From Solimonas_A sp052035235 (GTDB lineage: Bacteria; Pseudomonadota; Gammaproteobacteria; Nevskiales; Nevskiaceae): a DNA stretch of 64,000 nucleotides. The stretch spans positions 30,538 through 94,537 of the forward strand of contig JBPOHT010000006.1 in the NCBI GenBank assembly GCA_052035235.1, given 5' to 3'. This document shows, piece after piece, positions 7,755 to 17,568 of the stretch; positions within the stretch are counted from its first letter, which is position 1; each line of letters opens with the position of its first letter. The position numbers and the translations under genes are program-made. The notes under the pieces were generated by a model. The model worked only from the letters and a program-made list of their open reading frames with translations. It did no database searches and had not been told where the DNA came from.

Positions 7755-7783
7755 ACAGGACCGCTCCGCAAGGACGGCAAGCC

Positions 7784-8410
7784 ATGGAGAATCAGAAAAT
7801 GAACAAGACCCGCTTTACGACCTTCGGTGCCGCCCTGCTGGCCTCCGCCGTCCTGCTCGCCGGCTGCAACAAGCCGGCCGACCCGGCCCAGACCCCGCCG
7901 CCGCCCTCCACGGTGCCGACCACCGAAGTCCCGGCCGAGCCCGCGCCACCCCCGGCGGAGCCGGTTGCCGTAGCACCCGAACCCGCCCCGGCTCCGGCCC
8001 CCAAGCCGAAGCCCAAGCCGAAGCCGAAGCCCACCCCGGCGCCGTCCCAGCCGGTGAGCCCGCCGCCGCCCCAGGTCTGCTACGACTGCGGCACGGTCAG
8101 CTCCGTCACCCCGGTGACCCAGAAGGGTGAAGCCGGTGCCCTGGGCACCCTCGGCGGCGCTGCTGCCGGCGGCGTGGCTGGCCACCAGTTCGGTGGTGGC
8201 CGCGGCCAGGATGTGGCCACGGTGGCCGGCGCCGTGCTCGGCGCCATGGCCGGTCGCGAGATCGAGAAGCGCGCCCGCAGCACCACGGTCTACCAGATCG
8301 GCGTGTCGATGGAGGACGGCAGCTCGCGCACCGTCACCGTCAACGACCCGGCCGGCCTGCAAGTGGGCTCGCGGGTTCGCGTGGACGGCAACAACCTGAT
8401 GCCGCGCTAA
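7784..8410 (+). CDS. glycine-zipper 2TM-domain lipoprotein
   Basis: ATG 7784 has AAGGA nine bases upstream; the product is 208 residues. A lipoprotein signal ends in LLAGC with Cys28 as the lipidation site. A long Pro/Ala/Lys-rich linker (about 32-100, with repeated PKPK units) precedes CYDCG and a glycine-zipper segment (GALGTLGGAAAGGVAGHQFGGG, then VAGAVLGAMAGREIEKRA), as in SlyB/YcfJ-type outer-membrane lipoproteins. The C-terminus (YQIGVSMEDGSSRTVTV) is the small beta domain typical of the family. The linker could span peptidoglycan. It probably contributes to envelope integrity; a strong terminator follows. Confidence 0.85.
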   Translation: MENQKMNKTRFTTFGAALLASAVLLAGCNKPADPAQTPPPPSTVPTTEVPAEPAPPPAEPVAVAPEPAPAPAPKPKPKPKPKPTPAPSQPVSPPPPQVCYDCGTVSSVTPVTQKGEAGALGTLGGAAAGGVAGHQFGGGRGQDVATVAGAVLGAMAGREIEKRARSTTVYQIGVSMEDGSSRTVTVNDPAGLQVGSRVRVDGNNLMPR

Positions 8411-8432
8411 GTCGGGTCCGAGGTAAAATGGG

Positions 8433-8461
8433 AGGCCAGGCCGCGAGGCCTGGCCTTTTTT
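8433..8461 (+). terminator. rho-independent terminator
   Basis: AGGCCAGGCC (8433-8442), loop GCGA and GGCCTGGCCT (8447-8456) form a perfect 10-bp stem followed by a run of T to 8461, directly after the lipoprotein gene. Confidence 0.92.
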
Positions 8462-8489
8462 ATTTCCGAAGCACAAGGATGAGGCAGTC

Positions 8490-9785
8490 ATGACGCAGGC
8501 GATGAAGGTTCTGGTGATCGGTTCCGGCGGGCGCGAGCACGCGCTGGCCTGGAAGCTGGCGCAATCCCCTCGCGTCAGCGAAGTGATCGTGGCCCCCGGC
8601 AACGCGGGCACCGCCACCGAGCAGGGCTGCCGCAACGCCGCCGTCGCGGTGGACGACATCGCCGGCCTGCTGAAGCTGGCCCAGGCCGAGGGCGTGGGCT
8701 TCACCGTCGTCGGCCCCGAGGCGCCTCTGTCACTGGGCGTGGTGGACGCCTTCCAGGCCGCCGGCCTGCGCATCTTCGGGCCCAGCCGCGCCGCCGCGCA
8801 GCTGGAGGCCTCCAAGGCCTTCACCAAGGACTTCCTGGAGCGTCACGCCATCCCCACCGCGCAGTACCGCGTCTTCACCGAGATCGACCCCGCCGTGGCC
8901 TATATCGCCCAGCGCGGCGCGCCCATCGTGGTGAAGGCCGACGGCCTGGCCGCCGGCAAGGGCGTGGTCGTCGCCACCACCGTGGAAGAAGCCCAGACCG
9001 CCGCGCGCGACATGCTCGGCGGCGAGATGCTGGGCCAGGCCGGCGCCCGCATCGTGGTGGAAGACTTCCTGGATGGCGAAGAGGCCAGCTTCATCGTCGT
9101 GGCCAGCGGCACCCGCTACATCGCCATGGCCACCAGCCAGGACCACAAGCGTATCGGCGATGCCGACACCGGCCCCAACACCGGCGGCATGGGCGCCTAC
9201 TCGCCCGCCCCGGTCGTCACCGGCGAGGTCCATGCCCGCGCCTGCCACGAAGTGATCGAGCCCACCCTGCGCGGCATGGCCGCCGAGGGCGCGCCCTTCA
9301 CCGGCTTCCTCTACGCCGGCCTGATGATCAACAGCCAGGGCGCCCCGCGCGTGCTGGAGTTCAACGTGCGCATGGGCGATCCGGAAACCCAGCCCATCCT
9401 GTTCCGCCTCGACTCCGACCTGCTGGACCTGCTCGAAGCCGCCGTGGACGGCCAGCTCGACGCCGCCCAGCCGCGCTGGAGCCCGCAGCCGGCCCTGGGC
9501 GTGGTGATGGCCGCCGCCGGCTACCCCGGCCCCATCGCCAAGGGCGACGCCATCGTCGGCCTGGACGCCCCCATGGGCCCCGCCAAGGTGTTCCACGCCG
9601 GCACCACGCTGCAGGACGGCCAGGTCGTCACCAGCGGCGGCCGCGTGCTCTGCGTCGTCGCCCGCGGCGACACCGTCGGCGAGGCCCAGGCGCTGGCCTA
9701 CGCCGCCGTGCGCAAGATCGGCTGGCAGGGCGCCCAGTTCCGCAACGACATCGGCTATCGCGCCATCGCGCGCGAGCGCTCCTGA
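8490..9785 (+). CDS. purD: phosphoribosylamine--glycine ligase
   Basis: The 431-residue product matches the usual GARS length. It ligates glycine to 5-phosphoribosylamine with ATP in de novo purine synthesis, in the cytoplasm. Visible marks are the N-terminal VLVIGSGGREHALAWKL, the FGPSRAAAQLEASKAFTK strand region, the ATP-grasp core VVKADGLAAGKGVVVA, the DHKRIGDADTGPNTGGMGAY signature and EFNVRMGDPETQ. Start ATG 8490 is preceded by GATGAGG; ATG 8502 (MKVLVIG) is an alternative. The stop overlaps the next start (TGATG), so the protease gene at 9785 is cotranslated. Confidence 0.97.
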   Translation: MTQAMKVLVIGSGGREHALAWKLAQSPRVSEVIVAPGNAGTATEQGCRNAAVAVDDIAGLLKLAQAEGVGFTVVGPEAPLSLGVVDAFQAAGLRIFGPSRAAAQLEASKAFTKDFLERHAIPTAQYRVFTEIDPAVAYIAQRGAPIVVKADGLAAGKGVVVATTVEEAQTAARDMLGGEMLGQAGARIVVEDFLDGEEASFIVVASGTRYIAMATSQDHKRIGDADTGPNTGGMGAYSPAPVVTGEVHARACHEVIEPTLRGMAAEGAPFTGFLYAGLMINSQGAPRVLEFNVRMGDPETQPILFRLDSDLLDLLEAAVDGQLDAAQPRWSPQPALGVVMAAAGYPGPIAKGDAIVGLDAPMGPAKVFHAGTTLQDGQVVTSGGRVLCVVARGDTVGEAQALAYAAVRKIGWQGAQFRNDIGYRAIARERS

Positions 9786-10294
9786 TGTTCCGCGCCGCGG
9801 GTTTGTTGCTCGCGGCGCTACTGCCGCTGGCAGCGGCCGCCCAGGAGCAGGACCCCTGGCAGCTGTACGAAGCCCCCTTGGCGCAGTACGGCTGGATGGA
9901 GCGCGTGCGCATCGAGACCCTGACGCGCTACTTCGAGCTGGAAGCCAAGCTCGACACCGGCGCCGACTCGTCCTCGCTGCACGCCACCGACATCGAGGTC
10001 TTCGAGCGCGAAGGCCAGAACTGGCTGCGCTTCACCACCCAGGGTCAACGCCTGGAACAGCCGATCGCCCGCCGCGTGCGCATCAAGCAGAAGAACGGCC
10101 AGCCCGCGCAGGAGCGCTGGGTGGTGCGCCTGGACCTGTGCATCGGTCAGGTCTTCATCCCCGCCGACTTCAGCCTGGTGGATCGCAGCGACTTCAGCAC
10201 GCCGGTGCTGCTGGGACGTGACGTGCTGCAGCATCTGGGGCCGGTGGCCCCGGAGCTGAAGTTCACGGCGGAGCCGAGTTGCTCGAGGCAATAG
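9785..10294 (+). CDS. RimK-associated retropepsin-like / putative ATP-dependent zinc protease family protein
   Basis: The product has 169 residues with a cleavable signal peptide (LLLAALLPLAAAAQ). The domain fits the family annotated as putative ATP-dependent zinc protease, now viewed as retropepsin-like: YFELEAKLDTGADSSSLHA contains the DTGA aspartic motif, RWVVRLDLCIGQ and VLLGRDVLQ are typical strands. The signal peptide suggests periplasmic action. Its start overlaps the purD stop by one base, implying translational coupling, though no functional link to purine synthesis is known. A single aspartic motif means it would need to dimerise. Confidence 0.8.
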   Translation: MFRAAGLLLAALLPLAAAAQEQDPWQLYEAPLAQYGWMERVRIETLTRYFELEAKLDTGADSSSLHATDIEVFEREGQNWLRFTTQGQRLEQPIARRVRIKQKNGQPAQERWVVRLDLCIGQVFIPADFSLVDRSDFSTPVLLGRDVLQHLGPVAPELKFTAEPSCSRQ

Positions 10295-10362
10295 CCTGCG
10301 TCCTCTTCCCTCTCCTGCAGGCGGGATAGGGCTTCTGTAGAGGGGAGTCGTGTTAGCCCAAC

Positions 10363-10392
10363 CGTTCGCCCTGAGCTTGTCGAAGGGTGAAC
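10363..10392. repeat. dispersed CGTTCGNNCTGAGC..GTCGAAG repeat
   Basis: The unit begins CGTTCGCCCTGAGCTTGTCG and ends GAAGGGTGAAC, with short inverted ends (CGTTC/GAAC). Related units are at 17383-17413, 39793-39824 and, inverted, 39861-39885, always between genes. Confidence 0.7.
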
Positions 10393-10447
10393 TTGACTGG
10401 GCATCCTCATCTGTCGGATCACATTGATCCCTCATCCCGCCCTTGCA

Positions 10448-10744
10448 CTAACCTTCAATTACCGTCGCACCAAAGAGCTCAGCCAGCACGTGTGCGAAAG
10501 CCCAAGCGCCTTCCTCTCCCGGGCTGATATGTATGCCGTTTACTGAATGAGAAAAAGCCACTGAGCTGCCGTCGCCACCCTCCCATAAGTACAAGCTGCC
10601 AAGTACGACGGTCTTCCCGTTTGCGGAACGTCCAAGCGGCGAGTCAAGTGTTGAAAAGTCAGAGCGAGTTTCCAAGAACGATAGCCATTCTGCCTCCGAA
10701 ATCGGAGGGTTCCGAATGAGCCATATATCGGCTGTGCTTTTCAT
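10448..10744 (-). CDS. hypothetical protein, compositionally atypical
   Basis: ATG 10744 gives 98 residues (MKSTADIWLIRNPPISEAEW...); a longer form from 10777 lacks a ribosome-binding site while 10744 has GGAG at 11 nt. The sequence is rich in Ser, Trp and acidic residues (FLETRSDFSTLD, GSLYLWEGGDGSSVAF, EEGAWAFAHVLAELFGATV) and has no transmembrane segment. Codon use is clearly less GC-biased than the neighbours and repeat elements flank it on both sides, suggesting recent transfer. I recognise no family; small immunity-type or orphan proteins can look like this. Confidence 0.55.
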   Translation of the reverse strand: MKSTADIWLIRNPPISEAEWLSFLETRSDFSTLDSPLGRSANGKTVVLGSLYLWEGGDGSSVAFSHSVNGIHISPGEEGAWAFAHVLAELFGATVIEG

Positions 10745-10895
10745 AATGTTCTGCGCTCCACATATGTGGACAGTCATCGTAGCCCGGTTTCGCGTAGCGA
10801 AGCCGGGATTCGATTAATCCTCACTAACCCGTTCACGCCGAGTAGCCCGCGAAGCAGGCGTATCGAGGTGCGCAACAACCCTTCGCTCAAACCAC

Positions 10896-10928
10896 AAAAG
10901 AAAAGGGCCACTGCTTACAGTGGCCCTT
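10896..10928 (-). terminator. rho-independent terminator of rho
   Basis: On the minus strand an 11-bp perfect stem (arms 10918-10928 and 10903-10913, loop 10914-10917) is followed by a T-rich run (complement of 10896-10904), 73 bp past the rho stop. Confidence 0.88.
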
Positions 10929-11000
10929 CAGGGGTTACATCCGCTGACTCGCGACGCTAGGATCCCCACTTCGTGGGGCCCCTCCACGCTGCTCGCAGCT

Positions 11001-12540
<1,540 letters not shown>

Positions 12541-12551
<11 letters not shown>

Positions 12552-12876
12552 TTACGTGAGGAGTGACAAAAGCGGCCAACTGGGCCTTGTGGACGGCACC
12601 GACCTGGGTAGCGGCCGCCTGGCCGTTCTTGAACAGGATCAGCGTCGGGATGCCGCGGATGCCGAACTTCGGGGGGGTCCCCGGATTCTCATCCACGTTC
12701 AGTTTCACGACCTTGAGCTTGCCGGCGTTCTCCTGGGCAACCTGCTCCAGGATCGGGGCGATCATCCGGCAGGGGCCGCACCATTCCGCCCAGAAATCGA
12801 CCAGGACGGGCAGGTCCGACTTGAGCACGTCCTGCTCGAACGTGGCGTCGGTGACGGCGGAGATGTGTTCGCTCAT
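12541..12876 (-). CDS. trxA: thioredoxin 1
   Basis: The product has 111 residues with the classical fold: VLVDFWAEWCGPCRMIAP holding the redox CGPC pair, LKVVKLNVDENP, and the cis-proline strand GIRGIPTLILFKNG. It reduces disulfides in ribonucleotide reductase, methionine sulfoxide reductase and other cytosolic proteins using thioredoxin reductase. It lies directly upstream of rho with overlapping ends, and the DEAD helicase rhlB diverges upstream, an arrangement conserved in gammaproteobacteria. Residues TPPKFGIRG differ slightly from the usual TAPKYGIRG. Confidence 0.97.
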
Positions 12877-13128
12877 GGGATACCTCGGTTAGTGGGCCAA
12901 TGCGGGTCATGGCCCCGCATACCAGAAAATGGGGGGTACAGCCGAAGCGCACAAGACGCGCAAAAAAACAGTCAGATCGTTATGATTAATTTTTGAAACG
13001 GGGAAATAGCGGGCTGTTTAGGTCGCGGCAGGTGATCCAAAGACGCCGCGCAGCCTGTGTGATGGCTCTATTTCATCCCATCCGACCGCCGCTTGCAAGA
13101 GCGCTGGTCCCGACAATAGATACCACTC

Positions 13129-14430
13129 ATGCAGCCTCAGCACCTTAGCGAAGTCAGTTTCGAGTCCCTTCCCCTGCACCCCCTGCTCAAGGCGGGGCTG
13201 GTCAAATTGGGCTATACGCACTGCACCCCGATCCAGGCGCAGACCCTGCCCATGGCCCTGGAAGGCGCCGATCTGGCCGGCCAGGCCCAGACCGGCACCG
13301 GCAAGTCGGCGGCCTTCCTGCTGGCCGCCATGAACCAGCTGCTGACCAAGCCCCGCCGCGAGGGGGCCGACCCCGGCCAGCCGCGCGCGCTGATGATGGC
13401 CCCCACCCGCGAACTGGCCATCCAGATCCTCAAGGACGCCGAGCAGCTGGGCGCCGAGAGCGGACTGCGCATGGTGGTCTGCTACGGCGGCGCCGGGTAC
13501 GAGACCCAGCGCAGCGCTATCGAGAACGGCATCGACATCCTGATCGGCACCCCCGGGCGCCTGATCGACTACTACAAGCAGGGCACCTACAAGCTCGACC
13601 AGATCGAGGTCCTGGTGCTGGACGAGGCCGACCGCATGTTCGATCTCGGCTTCATCGCCGACATCCGCTACATGCTGCGCAAGCTGCCGCCGGCCGACCA
13701 GCGCCGCAACTACCTGTTCTCGGCCACCTTGTCCCAGCGCGTACTGGAGCTTGCCTACGAGCACATGAACTCGCCCAAGAAGGTCGAGATCGAGCCCGAG
13801 CAGGTCACCGCCGAGCGCGTGCGCCAGGGCCTGATCCACGTCGCCAACGACGAAAAGCTGGCCATGCTGGTGGGCCTGCTGCGCCATCACGACCCCTTCC
13901 GTACCCTGGTGTTCATCAACACCAAGCGCGGCGCCGAGGAGGTGGAGGCTGCCCTCAAGCTCAACGGCTTCGAGGCCGCCACCCTGTCCGGCGACGTCGC
14001 CCAGACCAAGCGCATCAAGCTGCTGGACGATTTCAAGGAAGGCCGCCTGCCGATCCTGGTCGCCACCGACGTGGCCGCCCGCGGCCTGCACATCCCGGGC
14101 GTTTCGCACGTCATCAACTTCGACCTGCCGCAGGACCCGGAGGACTACGTCCACCGCATCGGCCGCACCGCGCGCGCCGGCGCCACCGGCGACGCCATCT
14201 CCTTCTGCTGCGAGACCTGGGTCTACTCCCTGCCGCCGATCGAGAAGTACATCGGCGCCAAGATCCCACTGATGCCGGAAGCGCACGACTGGCTGGCGAC
14301 CGACTTCGTCGCCCCGCCGCGCCAGCCGCGCCGCCACCACAGCGGCAGGCCGGGTGGCCGGCCGGGCGGTGGGCGCCCCGGAGGCGGCCGCCCCGGGGGT
14401 GGCCGCGGTGGCCCTGGTCGGCGCCGCTGA
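13129..14430 (+). CDS. rhlB: ATP-dependent RNA helicase RhlB
   Basis: The 433-residue DEAD-box protein has the Q motif (FESLPLHPLLKAGLVKLGY...TPIQ), Walker A AQTGTGKS, PTRELA, TPGR, DEAD in VLDEADRMFDLGF, SAT, and the helicase C motifs VFINTKRGAEEVE, ATDVAARG and HRIGRTARAG. The C-terminal tail is Gly/Arg/Pro-rich with GRPGG repeats, typical of RhlB RNA-binding tails. In E. coli RhlB unwinds RNA for the RNase E degradosome. Position divergent to trxA-rho supports RhlB rather than RhlE. Cytoplasmic. Confidence 0.93.
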   Translation: MQPQHLSEVSFESLPLHPLLKAGLVKLGYTHCTPIQAQTLPMALEGADLAGQAQTGTGKSAAFLLAAMNQLLTKPRREGADPGQPRALMMAPTRELAIQILKDAEQLGAESGLRMVVCYGGAGYETQRSAIENGIDILIGTPGRLIDYYKQGTYKLDQIEVLVLDEADRMFDLGFIADIRYMLRKLPPADQRRNYLFSATLSQRVLELAYEHMNSPKKVEIEPEQVTAERVRQGLIHVANDEKLAMLVGLLRHHDPFRTLVFINTKRGAEEVEAALKLNGFEAATLSGDVAQTKRIKLLDDFKEGRLPILVATDVAARGLHIPGVSHVINFDLPQDPEDYVHRIGRTARAGATGDAISFCCETWVYSLPPIEKYIGAKIPLMPEAHDWLATDFVAPPRQPRRHHSGRPGGRPGGGRPGGGRPGGGRGGPGRRR

Positions 14431-14532
14431 ACCGCCTGTCAGAATTGGTTTAAAACATCTTCACAAGTCGTTGCCGTTGATATATTTTCCGTCCTTGAAC
14501 GGACGGATGCCGCCAACGGCGACGGGGCTTAG

Positions 14533-15711
14533 ATGAAGAAAACCAAGACAGGCGGGTTGCTCGCTGGCTGGCGCCAGCTGATGCTGGCTCTTGCCCTGGC
14601 GGGCCTGGCCGCCGGCGTCACCCCCGCCATGGCCGCCACCCCGGCCAAGGACAAGGCGGCCAAGACCAGTAGCGCCGGCGCCAAGAAGGACGCCCCGGCC
14701 GCCAAGAACAAGGTCACCACCAAGCGCAAGACCACGGTCAAGAAGAAGGCCACGGCCAAGCCGAAGTCCAAGTCCGCGAACAAGAAGCGCGTTTCGCGCA
14801 AGACCACCACCAAGCGCTCGGTACGCCGCGCCGTGGCCGTGGCGCCGGCCATCCCGACGATGGGCCAGGCCATGGGCCTGCACCACACCCGCGACGAGTT
14901 GAACCTGGGCTCCAGCGTGGCCATGGTGGTGGACCAGCGCACGCACGAGGTGCTGTTCTCCAAGAACCCCAACGCCGTGCTGCCGATCGCCTCGATCACC
15001 AAGCTGATGACCGCGCTGGTGGTGATGGAAGCACGCCTGCCGCTGGACGAGATCCTGACCATCACCAGCCAGGACATCGACACCGAGAAGAATAGCCACT
15101 CACGCCTGCGCGTGGGCGCCGAGCTGAGCCGCGAAGACCTGCTGCTGCTGGCACTGATGTCCTCGGAGAACCGCGCCGCCTCCGCCCTGGGCCGCAACTA
15201 TCCCGGCGGCATCACCGCTTTCGTCAGCGCCATGAACCGCAAGGCGCGCGAACTGGGCATGCGCGACTCGCGCTTCGTCGACTCCTCGGGCCTGTCGAGC
15301 TCCAACGTCTCCAGCGCCAACGACCTGGTGCGCATGGTCGGCGCCGCCTACCGCGACCCGCTGATCCGCCGCTTCTCGACGCAGTCCGAGCACACCGTGG
15401 CGATGGGCCGGCAGAACATGCAGTTCGTCAGCAGCAACCGCCTGGTGCGCTACCGCGGCGACGACTGGCAGATCGGCCTGCAGAAGACCGGCTACATCAG
15501 CGAAGCCGGACGCTGCCTGGTGATGCAGGCGCGCATCCAGGATCGCCCGGTGATCATGGTGTTCCTCGATTCGAACGGCAAACTCACCCGCTTCGCCGAT
15601 GCGCAGCGCGTGCGCACCTGGCTGGAATCGCGCCCGCACGAGCAGATCGCCAGCCCCTCGCAGGGCGGCCTGGTGCCGACCTCGGTGCCGCCGGCGCCGA
15701 GCACGATGTAG
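14533..15711 (+). CDS. pbpG: D-alanyl-D-alanine endopeptidase (PBP7 type)
   Basis: The product has 392 residues. A signal peptide ends near AMAA (residue 35); a Lys/Thr/Ala-rich linker of about 65 residues follows, and the peptidase domain (about 115-375) carries SITK (Ser154, Lys157), SEN (211-213) and KTG (318-320), the three motifs of the S11 family. Such enzymes cut D-Ala-mDAP crosslinks in the periplasm. The lysine-rich linker resembles histone-like tails and could bind the acidic cell wall. It is longer than E. coli PBP7 (about 310) because of that linker. The gene follows rhlB by 102 bp and ends at a strong terminator. Confidence 0.9.
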   Translation: MKKTKTGGLLAGWRQLMLALALAGLAAGVTPAMAATPAKDKAAKTSSAGAKKDAPAAKNKVTTKRKTTVKKKATAKPKSKSANKKRVSRKTTTKRSVRRAVAVAPAIPTMGQAMGLHHTRDELNLGSSVAMVVDQRTHEVLFSKNPNAVLPIASITKLMTALVVMEARLPLDEILTITSQDIDTEKNSHSRLRVGAELSREDLLLLALMSSENRAASALGRNYPGGITAFVSAMNRKARELGMRDSRFVDSSGLSSSNVSSANDLVRMVGAAYRDPLIRRFSTQSEHTVAMGRQNMQFVSSNRLVRYRGDDWQIGLQKTGYISEAGRCLVMQARIQDRPVIMVFLDSNGKLTRFADAQRVRTWLESRPHEQIASPSQGGLVPTSVPPAPSTM

Positions 15712-15730
15712 GTCAGCAGCAAGAGACACG

Positions 15731-15760
15731 AAAAGGCCCGCCATGCGGGCCTTTTTCTTT
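15731..15760. terminator. bidirectional rho-independent terminator
   Basis: AAAAGGCCCGC (15731-15741), loop CAT and GCGGGCCTTTT (15745-15755) form a perfect stem with T on one side and A on the other. It serves pbpG on the plus strand and could serve yrfG on the minus strand. Confidence 0.88.
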
Positions 15761-15847
15761 GCTGCCGACCGGCCTGTAGCCCGGATGAAATCCGGGACCA
15801 CCTGCACCGTGCGTCTCCTGGACTGCGTCCGGGCGACCTGCCCCGTC

Positions 15848-16522
15848 TCAGCGCGGAATCAGCTGCTCGATGCGGTCCGCCGCCGGATGCCAGTCGAAAT
15901 CGGCACGGCTCGGCTGCGTGGAATCGGGATGCCGCAGGCCCACCACCTGGCCCACGCCGAAGCGACGCGCCGCCTGCAGCACCGGCAGGCTGTCATCCAC
16001 GAACATCGCCCGCTCAGGCTCGAAGGGCTTGTCGGCCAGGAAGCGCTGCCAGAACAGCGGATCCTCCTTGGGCGCCCCATAGTCGTGGGAGCTGACGATG
16101 TGATGGAAGTAGTGCCCCAGGCCGGTCTCTTCCATCTTCAGCGTCCAGCTGTCGCGATGGGCATTGGTCGCCAGCCACAGCTGGCGGCCGGAGTCGCGCA
16201 CGTGCCGCAGGAAGTCCTCGGCGCCTTCCAGCGCCCGGATGTGCTGGCGGATCTCGCGCTTCAGCCCCGCCACGTCCAGGCCGGTGATGCCGCTCCAGTA
16301 GTCCGTGCAATACCAGGGCAGCGTGTGCTGCACCTCGACGAAGCGCGGCAGCAGTTCGGCCCGCGCATCTTCCAGGCTCAGCCCCCGGGCCCAGGCATAG
16401 CGCTCCGGAATCAGCTCGCGCCAGAAGTAGTTGTCGTAGGCCAGGTCCAGGATCGTGCCATCCATGTCCAGGATGACCCAATCGGCCCGCGACCAGTCCA
16501 CTTGAAGGAGGTTCTCGCTCAT
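15848..16522 (-). CDS. yrfG: GMP/IMP nucleotidase (HAD family)
   Basis: The product has 224 residues and the HAD motifs VILDMDGTILDLAYDN (motif I with nucleophile Asp), LATNAH (motif II), a Lys before the second loop (GAPKED) and FVDDSLPVL (motif IV). The FDNYFW-like context after motif I and the HDYGAPKED segment are diagnostic of the YrfG group, which dephosphorylates purine monophosphates. It is divergent from cysQ with only 41 bp between, so both promoters lie in a short shared region. Cytoplasmic; physiological substrate is by family analogy. Confidence 0.9.
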   Translation of the reverse strand: MSENLLQVDWSRADWVILDMDGTILDLAYDNYFWRELIPERYAWARGLSLEDARAELLPRFVEVQHTLPWYCTDYWSGITGLDVAGLKREIRQHIRALEGAEDFLRHVRDSGRQLWLATNAHRDSWTLKMEETGLGHYFHHIVSSHDYGAPKEDPLFWQRFLADKPFEPERAMFVDDSLPVLQAARRFGVGQVVGLRHPDSTQPSRADFDWHPAADRIEQLIPR

Positions 16523-16563
16523 CAGGGGCTTATGATACCCGCCTGATTCCTAGGAGGCGTCAC

Positions 16564-17364
16564 GTGAAGGTATCGCAGGAAACCCTGGACCAGGTGTTGG
16601 CCATCGCTCTCGGGGCCGGAGAGAAGATCCTGACCGTCTACGAGTCGGATATCGCCGTCACCACCAAGGACGACGACTCGCCGCTGACCCAGGCCGATCT
16701 CGCCGCGCACCATCACATCGTCGCCGGCCTCAAGGCGCTGGCGCCGGACATCCCGGTGCTGTCTGAGGAAGACGCCGACATCCCCTACGAAACGCGTCGC
16801 CAGTGGTCACGCTACTGGCTGGTGGATCCGCTCGACGGCACCAAGGAATTCATCAAGCGCAATGGCGAGTTCACCGTGAATATCGCCCTGGTCGACAACG
16901 GCGTGGCGGTGCTGGGCGTGGTGCACGGCCCGGTGCTGAAGACCAGCTGGATCGCCGCGCAGGGCCTCGGGGCCTGGCGCCTGGAAAACGGCCAGAAGAC
17001 CGCCATCCGCACCCGCAAGTCGCCGGCCCGCCCGGCCTTGGTGGTCAGCAAGTCGCACCGTGACGCCGCGCTGGAGGCTTTCCTGGAAAAGATGCCGGAG
17101 CACGACGCCGTCAGCCGCGGCTCCTCGCTGAAGTTCTGCCTGGTGGCCGACGGTGTGGCCGACCTCTATCCGCGCACCGGCCCGACCAGCGAATGGGACA
17201 CCGCCGCCGGCCAGTGCGTGGCCGAACAGGCTGGCGCCCAGGTGCTGGTCATGCCGGGCCTGCAGCCCCTGCGCTACAACCAGAAGGAATCGCTGCTGAA
17301 CCCGCTGTTCGCGGTGATCGGCGACCCGTCCGCCGGCTGGGCAGATCGCCTGCCCAAGGCATAG
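16564..17364 (+). CDS. cysQ: 3'(2'),5'-bisphosphate nucleotidase CysQ
   Basis: The product has 266 residues of the inositol-monophosphatase superfamily. Metal-binding motifs are VLSEEDADI, the WLVDPLDGTKEFIKRNGEF signature and SEWDTAAGQ near the C-terminus. CysQ removes the 3' phosphate from PAP, a by-product of sulfate assimilation, and recycles it to AMP. GGAGG precedes ATG 16564 by about seven nucleotides. It is transcribed away from yrfG and followed by three short repeat elements. Confidence 0.94.
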   Translation: MKVSQETLDQVLAIALGAGEKILTVYESDIAVTTKDDDSPLTQADLAAHHHIVAGLKALAPDIPVLSEEDADIPYETRRQWSRYWLVDPLDGTKEFIKRNGEFTVNIALVDNGVAVLGVVHGPVLKTSWIAAQGLGAWRLENGQKTAIRTRKSPARPALVVSKSHRDAALEAFLEKMPEHDAVSRGSSLKFCLVADGVADLYPRTGPTSEWDTAAGQCVAEQAGAQVLVMPGLQPLRYNQKESLLNPLFAVIGDPSAGWADRLPKA

Positions 17365-17382
17365 AAACTACTCTCTCCGGTC

Positions 17383-17413
17383 CGTTCGTGCTGAGCCTGT
17401 CGAAGCATGAACG
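17383..17413. repeat. dispersed CGTTCG..GAACG repeat
   Basis: This is a second copy of the unit seen at 10363-10392, starting CGTTCGTGCTGAGCCTGTCG and ending GAAGCATGAACG, with CGTTC/GAACG inverted ends. It lies between cysQ and the next repeat pair. Confidence 0.7.
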
Positions 17414-17444
17414 GGCCCATGCCGAGGGTCGATCAAGCATAACC

Positions 17445-17560
17445 GTCACTCCGGCGAAAGCCGGAGTCCAGTCCCCCTGAGACCAACCCGGCAGGCATCA
17501 GGGCGCAGATGGGCCTGCACGGATATCCGGGACTGGATGCCGGTTTTCGCCGGCATGACG
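17445..17560. repeat. inverted pair of REP-like hairpins
   Basis: CTCCGGC-GAAA-GCCGGAG (17449-17466) flanked by GTCA and TCCAGT, and an inverted copy (17531-17560) whose stem is ATGCCGG/CCGGCAT, lie 58 bp apart. Two REPs in opposite orientation make a REPIN-like unit, here between the convergent cysQ and mtnC genes. Confidence 0.75.
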
Positions 17561-17568
17561 AGGTTTCC

